From Candidatus Heimdallarchaeota archaeon (GTDB taxonomy: Archaea > Asgardarchaeota > Heimdallarchaeia > Hodarchaeales > LC-3), in assembly GCA_027364495.1 (NCBI GenBank), contig DAHXPE010000256.1, forward strand, positions 1 through 5,141: a stretch of 5,141 nt of DNA. Direction: 5' to 3'. The notes beneath the pieces were generated by a model that did not search any database, was not told where the DNA came from, and saw only the letters and a list, made by a program, of their open reading frames with translations. A program made the translations under genes and the position numbers. Below, piece after piece: positions 1 to 4,967 of this stretch (its first letter is position 1; each line of letters opens with the position of its first letter).

Positions 1-437
1 GTTAACAGTTGAGAATTCATAGGATTGAAGCGAATAAAAGAGAGCCAATTAAATAATTTCAATTCAAAATGTAAGACAGGATCAACTGAAGTTTCATTAC
101 TTCTAACATCAATGCGTGATAAAAAAATCTCTGGTAAAGGATAATTAAGTGGTTCAATTAATTGAAGAATAGTAGAAACTTTTTCTTTTAAGACAGAAAG
201 ACAATTTTCAGCCATATTCAATGTTAAATGCGTCTGAATATCTTTAGGAGTACTATTTCGGTCGAAAAAATTCTGGTATACAAGTGAAACAATTCGTAAT
301 TCTTTCATACAGGATTTAACGTTCTCCAAATCTGAAATTAATCCGGAGACAATAGATTTAGAGCCTGGAACAGATCCAAGAGCAAAAATAATGGTATTGA
401 TGTCATTAATTTGACTGTTGATACTAATAAGACTCAC
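1..437 (-). CDS. Unrecognised protein, partial (C-terminus beyond the left edge)
   Basis: An open frame of 145 codons runs on the minus strand to the window edge without a stop, so the gene is cut at its 3' end. I do not recognise the family. The visible part looks mostly helical, with segments such as GLISDLENVKSCMKELRIVS and LSVLKEKVSTILQLIEPLNY, and has no obvious signal peptide or catalytic motif. Codon use and amino-acid composition look genuinely coding. The start is uncertain. GTG at 437 is the first plausible start after an in-frame TGA, but has no Shine-Dalgarno sequence; the first in-frame ATG is only at 308. An ATG at 478 opens MYYQINDINITIFW and then stops. That peptide resembles the in-frame QINDINTIIF downstream, so the real N-terminus may have been disrupted by a 56-bp duplication (see the repeat entries). 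It is transcribed divergently from the vWA operon and may share its promoter region. Confidence 0.6.
   Translation of the reverse strand, partial: MSLISINSQINDINTIIFALGSVPGSKSIVSGLISDLENVKSCMKELRIVSLVYQNFFDRNSTPKDIQTHLTLNMAENCLSVLKEKVSTILQLIEPLNYPLPEIFLSRIDVRSNETSVDPVLHFELKLFNWLSFIRFNPMNSQLL
395..414. repeat. Direct repeat copy 1 (20 bp, pair with 451-470)
   Basis: This copy reads tattgatgtcattaatttga and matches 451-470 at 19 of 20 positions, with the two copies offset by 56 bp. On the minus strand it encodes QINDIN in the long frame of the partial gene. An offset of 56 is not a multiple of three, so the two copies lie in different reading frames. Confidence 0.8.
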
Positions 438-450
438 CAGAAAATTGTAA

Positions 451-470
451 TATTTATGTCATTAATTTGA
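451..470. repeat. Direct repeat copy 2 (20 bp, pair with 395-414)
   Basis: This copy reads tatttatgtcattaatttga. On the minus strand it follows an ATG at 478 and also encodes QINDIN, but in a frame that ends at TGA after 14 codons. The similarity fades beyond the repeat, which suggests an older tandem duplication. Confidence 0.8.
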
Positions 471-478
471 TAGTACAT

Positions 479-539
479 ATTAAATTCATAAAAAGTAATT
501 ATTTAATAATAATTATAAATTTTCAATTAATAACAAATT
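479..539. promoter_or_regulatory. Divergent AT-rich promoter region with TATA-like element
   Basis: This almost pure A/T spacer lies between the minus-strand partial gene and the plus-strand vWA operon. Its best TATA-like element, aattataaat at 511-520, is nearly symmetric, so it could position TBP for either direction. Archaeal transcription usually starts about 26 bp from the box centre. That predicts a plus-strand start near 543, giving a short leader before the ATG at 578, and a minus-strand start near 488. No clear BRE could be distinguished in such A/T-rich sequence. Confidence 0.4.
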
Positions 540-578
540 ATGAATCAAGTCCAGAATGCAGCAGTAGGTAATTGCTAA
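540..578 (+). other. 12-codon upstream mini-ORF ending in TAATG
   Basis: ATG at 540 opens a short frame encoding MNQVQNAAVGNC. Its TAA stop (576-578) shares the A of the vWA gene's ATG at 578. The start sits very near the predicted transcription start, so it could be read as a near-leaderless ORF that couples reinitiation to the downstream gene. It is too short to show coding character, and chance is a real alternative in A/T-rich DNA. Confidence 0.25.
566..569 (+). promoter_or_regulatory. Shine-Dalgarno AGGT that favours the ATG start at 578
   Basis: AGGT lies 8 nt before ATG 578 but only 2 nt before the TTG at 572 that would lengthen the ORF by two codons. The spacing supports ATG 578 as the true start. 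Confidence 0.5.
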
Positions 579-1879
579 TGAAATTTACTTCGATAGATTT
601 GAAGGGAACATATCGACCTCAGTTAGAAGAAACAACGTTTGTTTTTACGCTAGAACCGCTCATAAAAAATCGACCTATTATCATGTTATGGATGGTAGAT
701 GCTTCTCATTCTATGCGATTCTATATTGACGATGCGAAAACGATCCAACGACAATCATTAGTACAAGCTGTTGCTCAACTGGGTATTAATAATCATGCGA
801 TTATTCAGAATGATGATCGATTAGGGATCTTTACATTTTCAACGGAAGTAAAATCATTACTTGAAAACAAAATTATAGCTGTTTCAGAGCAAACCAGAAA
901 TGAAATTGATCAAATAATAACAACAAGACTTAAGTCAGATGGAGGTCAGACAAATTATGGAAAAGCTTTTAATCATCTACTTGAGACAATAGTAGCGCTT
1001 AAAAAGGATCTACCAAAAGATGCACCCCAATTAGCAGGACCCATATTAATATGGTTCTTAACAGATGGTAGACCGTGGCCAGAAGTTGCTGGAAATACAA
1101 CTGAAGATATACTATCTTTTGCAAAGAAATTAGGAGAGACAGGGAATGAATTATGGATTATTGGCATTTCTGAAGATGCTAATAAAGAGTATCTAGAAAA
1201 AATATCTTTAACAAGTCAAATAGGATTATCAAATTACAATAAGAAAGTACAAGATATTCCAAAAGAATTTTTGTTGGAGGAGCTGGTTTCTGAAAAAACT
1301 CTTTGGGTAAATCTAGACATTTCAAGTCAGGAAACATTAATGCACGGATTGGTAAATGCAATTGAAGGAGCTAGAACAAATCTCGGAATAGTAGCAGAAA
1401 TAGAAATAATTTTTCAAAGCGATTACGAAATGGATCTTTTTTTTCCAATAGGTGTGAATGAGTTGGTAAAAGAGAATTTTTTGACTAAAGTAAAATTGAA
1501 AAGGATTGATTTTTTGAAAATAGGTCAAAAACTGTCCATGGCATTTTCAATGAAAACAGAGACAGATCTGCTTATGCATACAAAATTACATTCTATAAAG
1601 TTAGTATTATTCAGAGGAGAAGAAAAAATTTCTGATGATACGGTTTTATATAACCAACCACTTTTTACACTAATAAAAGAAGAGACTAGACAGATAAAGG
1701 GATGGGTCGAAATAAAGAATGCATTTGAAAGTTTACGAAATGATCTTAAACAAACAGGGTATCAAATTCAGGATCTCTTAAATACAATGGATGCATTTTC
1801 AATAAAAAATGAATTATTAGAACGCGAAAATGCACATTTTAACGAGGTTAAGAAATTCCTTACATTACAGGAGTTATGA
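578..1879 (+). CDS. vWA-domain protein with intact MIDAS
   Basis: This 433-residue cytosolic-type protein has no signal peptide or membrane segment. An N-terminal strand region with YRPQ (residues about 15-18) leads into a vWA domain at roughly 30-205. All three MIDAS elements are visible: D41-x-S43-x-S45 in MVDASHSM, T125 in GGQTNYGKAF, and D163 in FLTDGRP. vWA domains with this motif usually bind Mg2+ and coordinate an acidic residue of a partner protein. A beta-rich section (about 245-370) follows, then a helical, probably coiled-coil C-terminus (about 380-433). I chose ATG 578 over TTG 572 because of the Shine-Dalgarno spacing. The stop overlaps the next gene's start (ATGA), so the two are likely co-translated. 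TerY/YfbK-like cytosolic vWA proteins are distant comparisons only; no kinase, phosphatase or ATPase partner lies in this window. The domain call is firm, the cellular role unknown. Confidence 0.9.
   Translation: MKFTSIDLKGTYRPQLEETTFVFTLEPLIKNRPIIMLWMVDASHSMRFYIDDAKTIQRQSLVQAVAQLGINNHAIIQNDDRLGIFTFSTEVKSLLENKIIAVSEQTRNEIDQIITTRLKSDGGQTNYGKAFNHLLETIVALKKDLPKDAPQLAGPILIWFLTDGRPWPEVAGNTTEDILSFAKKLGETGNELWIIGISEDANKEYLEKISLTSQIGLSNYNKKVQDIPKEFLLEELVSEKTLWVNLDISSQETLMHGLVNAIEGARTNLGIVAEIEIIFQSDYEMDLFFPIGVNELVKENFLTKVKLKRIDFLKIGQKLSMAFSMKTETDLLMHTKLHSIKLVLFRGEEKISDDTVLYNQPLFTLIKEETRQIKGWVEIKNAFESLRNDLKQTGYQIQDLLNTMDAFSIKNELLERENAHFNEVKKFLTLQEL
1869..1873 (+). promoter_or_regulatory. Shine-Dalgarno AGGAG inside the end of the first vWA gene
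   Basis: AGGAG is a strong archaeal ribosome-binding match. It lies 2 nt before ATG 1876 and 11 nt before the in-frame ATG 1885. Neither spacing is ideal, so the second gene may start at 1885, three residues shorter. With the ATG at 1876 the genes overlap by 4 nt, which would allow termination-reinitiation. Confidence 0.5.
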
Positions 1880-3291
1880 TTGAAATGGCAGATACTACCA
1901 AGCATGTGAATACCCAAGAAACATTTTCATTTATTCGATTTGCAGAGTACAGACCACAAACTTTTACTTCAGATCTAACGTTCGAAATACCAACATTAGC
2001 TCAGTATATAACTGATGAAACATTTCAACCAGTAAATCTTGTACTGTACCTTGAATTAACCAGTCTAACAATAAAGAATGTAAGTTTAATCTGTGAAAGA
2101 ATCGAAGAACTACTATCTGTAATGTTTACAGTTGGAAAGGAAACATTTCATACGTTTCCGCCTATAAAGGATTCCTTCACATTAACAATTCATTTATTAA
2201 TATTTTTCTCGAAGAATAGTACAATACAATCAATTAATAGAATAAGAAGTCATGAACAGATGCAAAACATCTTATTTAAAGGATTTGGAAGAGAGTTAGA
2301 AAAATGGATTATTTTAACTTATGATACAGCTCAACAAGATCCAGAGTATAATCCTTCAAAATGGAATTTTTTGCAGGCACTTTCTTATATTAAAGAAGAT
2401 TCAAACAATAAAGAGTCAGGGACTATAAAAAATATTAATCTCCTCATACTATCTTGCTGGGATACGGAAAATTCATTCGATGATGTCATGCAATCAGTCG
2501 AAGCATTTGAAGAATCATTTGTTCCCTGGTATTACCTTTTTACTATAACACCAACTAATTCAATGACAACCTCTCTAGCTGATTTACTAAGCCTACCCTT
2601 ATATAATTTATTAGTAGATGATAAGAGTTTAGCTAATATGCAATTATACTGGAAAAATACTCTGTTAAAGTTACTTGAACCAGTATTGGAGGTAAAGATC
2701 AAACCAACCGAGTTGGGTTCTAAATATTCCATAGCAACAAATCTAACAGTATTTCAAAATCAAAAAATATTATCCGATGGATTGGTAATTTATAAACTGC
2801 AATCTCAAAGATACCCAATTAGAATAAATTTTTTATTTAATTTACCAGTTCAAGACCCAAAATCTAATCCTCTAACAGATCCAATTATATTAGAATCATT
2901 AGAAATGCAATTAAAAACATCAACAGGAAATAAATTCAAAGAAGAACTATTAAAGGATTGCATAACGTATAAATTACCATTAGGAGAAAGTGAATATCAA
3001 CCAGAAAGAGAACTGAATAATAGAATGAGGAGAGGAGAGAAACTAAAAAGAAAATTAGAAAGTATACTGCAGCAGCAGTCAGAATTGAATGTACAAATAA
3101 AAAAACTAATAATAGAGCCCAAATTTTTAGAAGAAATGCTTGATGAAGAGACAATAAAAGAGTCAATTGAAAATTTGAAAATAGCGTTTGAAATAGTGAA
3201 TTATTTACAGGAACAGGAGTTATTATTAGCTGAAATGCCACCGACAGCAAAAATGTTTCAGCCACCAAGAAATGGTAGTTTACTAATATGA
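1876..3291 (+). CDS. Diverged vWA-like protein with degenerate MIDAS and coiled-coil tail
   Basis: This 471-residue protein appears to be a diverged relative of the preceding one. It shares the opening layout: YRPQ at 25-28, then hydrophobic strands, with NLVLYLELTSLT (54-65) where the first protein has IIMLWMVDASHSM. At that place the DxSxS motif has become E60-x-T62-x-L64. LLILSCWDTE (189-198) occupies the place of ILIWFLTDGR and keeps an Asp (D196), and VPWYYLFTIT (216-225) matches the next core strand. The conserved MIDAS Thr is not evident, so metal binding is probably lost or altered. A beta-rich middle (about 270-325) is followed by a charged coiled coil (about 375-455) and a short proline-containing tail (MPPTAKMFQPP). 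There is no membrane segment or signal peptide. It overlaps the upstream gene by ATGA and is likely its heteromeric partner. The vWA relationship is inferred from aligned patterns by eye; the coding status is certain. Confidence 0.8.
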   Translation: MIEMADTTKHVNTQETFSFIRFAEYRPQTFTSDLTFEIPTLAQYITDETFQPVNLVLYLELTSLTIKNVSLICERIEELLSVMFTVGKETFHTFPPIKDSFTLTIHLLIFFSKNSTIQSINRIRSHEQMQNILFKGFGRELEKWIILTYDTAQQDPEYNPSKWNFLQALSYIKEDSNNKESGTIKNINLLILSCWDTENSFDDVMQSVEAFEESFVPWYYLFTITPTNSMTTSLADLLSLPLYNLLVDDKSLANMQLYWKNTLLKLLEPVLEVKIKPTELGSKYSIATNLTVFQNQKILSDGLVIYKLQSQRYPIRINFLFNLPVQDPKSNPLTDPIILESLEMQLKTSTGNKFKEELLKDCITYKLPLGESEYQPERELNNRMRRGEKLKRKLESILQQQSELNVQIKKLIIEPKFLEEMLDEETIKESIENLKIAFEIVNYLQEQELLLAEMPPTAKMFQPPRNGSLLI

Positions 3292-3302
3292 AATGAAATT
3301 AT

Positions 3303-3605
3303 TCAACCGGTTCTCTTGATGATATGATAACCAAATTTAGTTTTAACGGGTTCAGGATACAATTGACCGACTTGTAAACTAAGAACGGCTTTTTCAAATT
3401 CTGGAACCATTTGGCGTTTGGAAAAAAAACCCAAATCTCCTCCTTTTTTCTTACTAGGGCATTCAGAGAACTGTTTAGCTAGACTAGCAAAATCGACTCC
3501 CTGTTTAACTTGTTCTAAGACATCAGCGGCCTTTTGATATTTATTCATAAGAATATGAGAAGCTCGCATCTGATCAGACTTATTTGGCATAAAATAACTT
3601 TCCAT
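3303..3605 (-). CDS. ppiC: Parvulin-type peptidyl-prolyl cis/trans isomerase
   Basis: This is a minimal single-domain parvulin, the family that catalyses cis/trans isomerisation of X-Pro bonds to assist protein folding. The signature elements appear in order: RASHIL with the active-site His (H17), a helix ending DFASLAKQFSECPS with the conserved Cys (C49), KKGGDLGFF (53-61), QMVPEFEKAV (65-74), and the C-terminal TKFGYHIIK with the second conserved His (H94). Length is close to the 92-96 residues of E. coli Par10 (PpiC) and archaeal parvulins. There is no signal peptide, so it should act in the cytoplasm. The first ATG (3605) gives 100 residues. The in-frame ATG at 3590 gives 95, fits the usual short lead before RASHIL better, and has a weak GGAAAG 7 nt upstream; I consider it the likelier start. 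The gene converges on the vWA operon with an 11-bp gap. Confidence 0.93.
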   Translation of the reverse strand: MESYFMPNKSDQMRASHILMNKYQKAADVLEQVKQGVDFASLAKQFSECPSKKKGGDLGFFSKRQMVPEFEKAVLSLQVGQLYPEPVKTKFGYHIIKRTG

Positions 3606-3660
3606 ATATCAAAAAATGATTTTTTTTTTTAATTTGAATTCAATAATAGCACGAAAAATA

Positions 3661-3674
3661 AATTTTATAAAATT
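3661..3674. promoter_or_regulatory. 14-bp palindrome AATTTTATAAAATT with TATA-like core
   Basis: This perfect palindrome contains TTTATAAA and lies 56 bp upstream of the parvulin's first ATG. It could serve as the minus-strand TATA box with a leader of roughly 30-45 nt, or be bidirectional. In A/T-rich DNA such palindromes also arise by chance. Confidence 0.35.
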
Positions 3675-3748
3675 ACTTTTTAGAAAAGAAAATATCTTAA
3701 ATTAGAAGGAACTAAAAACATAATCCTTCTTAAAGTGAAAAAGAAAAC

Positions 3749-3766
3749 ATTTAGTTGAAACTAAAT
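3749..3766. repeat. Short palindrome ATTTAGTT-ga-AACTAAAT
   Basis: Two perfectly complementary 8-bp arms are separated by 2 bp. The tiny loop makes a dimeric-protein binding site (operator) more likely than an RNA hairpin. It lies between the parvulin promoter and the plus-strand TATA-like element. No regulator gene is adjacent. Confidence 0.35.
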
Positions 3767-3823
3767 AAGTGCTAATGTGAATAAAAAAGAATACCTTTGG
3801 ATAAAAAAACAAAAAAAAGGGTA

Positions 3824-3831
3824 TTATATAA
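3824..3831 (+). promoter_or_regulatory. TATA-like box TTATATAA
   Basis: This is the best plus-strand TATA-like match upstream of the 4103 gene. It would place a transcription start near 3855 and leave a leader of about 250 nt. That long leader contains the 3869-3920 inverted repeat and the mini-ORFs. A nearer promoter for the gene was not obvious. Confidence 0.35.
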
Positions 3832-3868
3832 CTTTAAGGATAATACAAAGGTTTATTAATAACGAAGG

Positions 3869-3920
3869 GGTAATTTTCATAGAGGATGATTTAAAATTTT
3901 ATACTAAAAATTAAATTACC
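3869..3920 (+). repeat. Inverted repeat GGTAATTT / AAATTACC around a 36-nt loop
   Basis: The 8-bp arms at 3869-3876 and 3913-3920 are perfectly complementary. A competing pairing, GAGGA (3882-3886) with TCCTC (3922-3926), overlaps this structure, so alternative folds of the leader are possible. No known riboswitch was recognised. Confidence 0.3.
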
Positions 3921-3951
3921 GTCCTCACCACAACATTAACAAAAATTATCC

Positions 3952-4103
3952 ATGGATGTGATACCCAAGAATAAATTATTCAACTTGGAACAAAAGTCAT
4001 TTGATGCCAGATAAATATGTGAAAAATGGCTCAGAATGAATTCCTATTAACAATGGATAAGTGTAAACACAACATTTTCGCTGACAGCAAATGTGATAAC
4101 TAA
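3952..4103 (+). pseudogene. Chain of overlapping mini-ORFs, possible frameshifted small gene
   Basis: Three short frames overlap in sequence. ATG 3952 gives 20 codons (MDVIPKNKLFNLEQKSFDAR), ATG 4004 gives 11 codons (MPDKYVKNGSE), and ATG 4026 gives 25 codons whose tail reads MDKCKHNIFADSKCDN. The last stop overlaps the next gene's ATG (TAATG). Read together they could be one protein of about 50 residues broken by two frameshifts, with CKH and a later Cys suggesting the edge of a zinc site. They could equally be leader peptides that couple translation to the 153-aa gene, which lacks a Shine-Dalgarno sequence. The pieces are too short for certainty and chance is possible. Confidence 0.3.
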
Positions 4104-4564
4104 TGACTTCACTAGAAAGAAAGACAAGAGCAATTAACCAACAGGACATAGCCAGTCAATTCGCTAACACTCTCGGAAAAGACGCACCAGTAAAAAAGTT
4201 AAAATCAAAAAATTCTGAGTTATTGTCGAAATATAGAGAAAAGTTAAAAGGTGAATCCGACACCTCAGTATTAGAAGAAGAAGAAATCAACACTAACACT
4301 GAAAAAGAAGTATATCAAAATAAACCATTGCCAAAAGTAACAGGTTCCTTTAAAGGAGTAAATTTCGATAAACAAGTAGAAGGAACTGTTGAGGATCAAA
4401 GACAGGAAAACAAAAAAAGGTCTTGGAGAAAAGGCAAGTTTAATGGTATAAGAAAACACTATTCAAACGACAATAATGACAAAAATGGTAGAAAAAAATT
4501 TAAACCGTTTAAAAGAACAAATAATACGAACGGAAAAAAATTCAATCAAAAACCCAGGTTTTAA
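4103..4564 (+). CDS. Charge-segregated, probably disordered basic protein (153 aa)
   Basis: I do not recognise this protein. It has a helical, lysine-rich N-terminal third (residues about 1-50, beginning MTSLERKTRAINQQDIASQF), an acidic patch around 58-69 (LEEEEINTNTEK), and a strongly basic Asn/Lys/Arg/Phe-rich tail from about 103. The tail has repeated GK/RK-F motifs: GKFNG at 111, RKKFKPF at 130, GKKFNQK at 144. There is no predicted globular core, signal peptide or membrane helix. Such a tail usually binds nucleic acid or ribosomes, which is inference only. No Shine-Dalgarno sequence precedes the ATG; instead the start overlaps an upstream TAA as TAATG. A strong terminator follows 65 bp after the stop, so it is probably transcribed alone or with the short upstream ORFs. 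Confidence 0.75.
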   Translation: MTSLERKTRAINQQDIASQFANTLGKDAPVKKLKSKNSELLSKYREKLKGESDTSVLEEEEINTNTEKEVYQNKPLPKVTGSFKGVNFDKQVEGTVEDQRQENKKRSWRKGKFNGIRKHYSNDNNDKNGRKKFKPFKRTNNTNGKKFNQKPRF

Positions 4565-4581
4565 TTCAAAAAAAAACAGCA

Positions 4582-4593
4582 AATTCGCGAATT
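4582..4593. repeat. 12-bp perfect palindrome AATTCGCGAATT
   Basis: The palindrome lies 17 bp after the stop of the 153-aa gene, before its terminator. The CGCG core stands out in a very A/T-rich spacer. It could be a dimeric-protein site; its function is unknown. Confidence 0.35.
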
Positions 4594-4629
4594 GAACTGT
4601 ATCAAATATTTTAATAAACTAATTAGTTG

Positions 4630-4659
4630 GGAGCAAAAAATTTTGCTCCTATTTTTTTT
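4630..4659 (+). terminator. Hairpin plus U-tract terminator after the 153-aa gene
   Basis: A perfect 9-bp stem (GGAGCAAAA, loop AA, TTTTGCTCC) at 4630-4649 is followed by a run of eight T at 4652-4659. Archaeal termination relies mainly on the U-tract; the hairpin makes this the clearest transcript end in the window. It lies upstream of the remnant at 4670-4940. Confidence 0.75.
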
Positions 4660-4669
4660 AATTTGAGAC

Positions 4670-4940
4670 GTGAAGGATAAAACTCTTAAAAAAGTAATCA
4701 AACTTTTTTTACAATGGTTTAGAATCCTGTAAATATTAGAGGAATGGTAGATAATTCAGTCGATAGTACAAAGCATTGAATTAAAAATTCATCAAGCACG
4801 GATCTGAAAAAATACTTATCAAAACAGCATTGGCATTCTCTTATCTTCGAGAAAAAGATTTTAAAATCGCAACTTCAAGTATTAAAGGCTCGATTAAAGA
4901 CTTTTTGAATGATCTTGATAGTAATAAAGAAGCTATCTAA
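4670..4940 (+). pseudogene. Decayed small protein gene, possibly TPR-like
   Basis: No intact ORF exists here, but coding-like stretches follow each other in shifted frames. From GTG 4670 one frame reads VKDKTLKKVIKLFLQWFRIL, then meets TAA and TAG, and continues as IIQSIVQSIELKIHQARI to a TGA. The last stretch, in another frame, ends at TAA 4938-4940 and includes KTALAFSYLREKDF and TSSIKGSIKDFLNDL. The spacing of Ala, Tyr and Phe in that tail resembles one tetratricopeptide repeat. Two in-frame stops and at least one frameshift indicate a dead gene about 90 codons long. A competing third-frame segment (NPVNIRGMVDNSVDSTKH, about 4717-4776) leaves the exact path uncertain. The parent family was not identified. 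Confidence 0.4.
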
Positions 4941-4967
4941 TTTATACTGTTAGTATAAAAGAAAAGG
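4941..4967 (-). terminator. U-rich end with hairpin after tRNA-Asn
   Basis: Immediately after the CCA end, the minus strand reads CCTTTTCTTTTATACT. This U-rich tract is a typical archaeal termination signal. It runs into a perfect 8-bp inverted repeat, TTTATACT-gtt-AGTATAAA on the plus strand (4941-4959). Confidence 0.45.

Larger units (their letters stand above)
3606..4102. other. 497-bp intergenic region between divergent genes
   Basis: No single long reading frame occupies this interval on either strand. It holds a 14-bp TATA palindrome next to the parvulin gene, a short hairpin palindrome at 3749-3766, a TATA-like box at 3824-3831, an 8-bp inverted repeat enclosing a 36-nt loop (3869-3920), and overlapping mini-ORFs from 3952 onward. 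Other short complementary pairs, AATACC/GGTATT (3790/3820) and CCTTTG/CAAAGG (3794/3846), overlap and could not all form together. I searched for C/D-box motifs (RUGAUGA, CUGA) in the right order and found none convincing. It may be a long 5' leader, an unrecognised small RNA, or decayed sequence. Confidence 0.5.

Noticed and set aside
415..437. On the minus strand, GTGAGT...CAACAG (23 nt) looks like a tiny GT-AG intron, and removing it would restore the reading frame across the duplication.
   Set aside because: Archaea are not known to have spliceosomal introns, and the tRNA intron and gene packing here are archaeal. A 23-nt frame-restoring match can arise by chance beside a duplicated segment. 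No BHB was evident around it.
572..577. TTG start two codons upstream of the first vWA gene's ATG.
   Set aside because: The AGGT ribosome-binding site is only 2 nt from the TTG but 8 nt from the ATG at 578.
2936..3268. 110-codon minus-strand ORF rich in Leu/Phe, resembling a membrane protein.
   Set aside because: It lies wholly inside the second vWA-like gene and is the antisense of its Lys/Glu-rich coiled coil, which naturally reads as Phe/Leu-rich.
3880..4010. Possible C/D-box guide RNA (GATGATT at 3885, TGATG at 4002).
   Set aside because: Neither matches RUGAUGA, and no D box (CUGA) lies at suitable spacing with a terminal stem.
4271..4459. 62-codon minus-strand ORF rich in Phe and hydrophobic residues.
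   Set aside because: It is the antisense shadow of the Lys/Glu-rich 153-aa protein, with no promoter or ribosome-binding site of its own.
4688..4709. AAAAAAGT / ACTTTTTT inverted repeat that could be a terminator hairpin.
   Set aside because: The stem is almost all A-T, lies inside the gene remnant (KKVIKLFL codons), and follows a much better terminator at 4630-4659.
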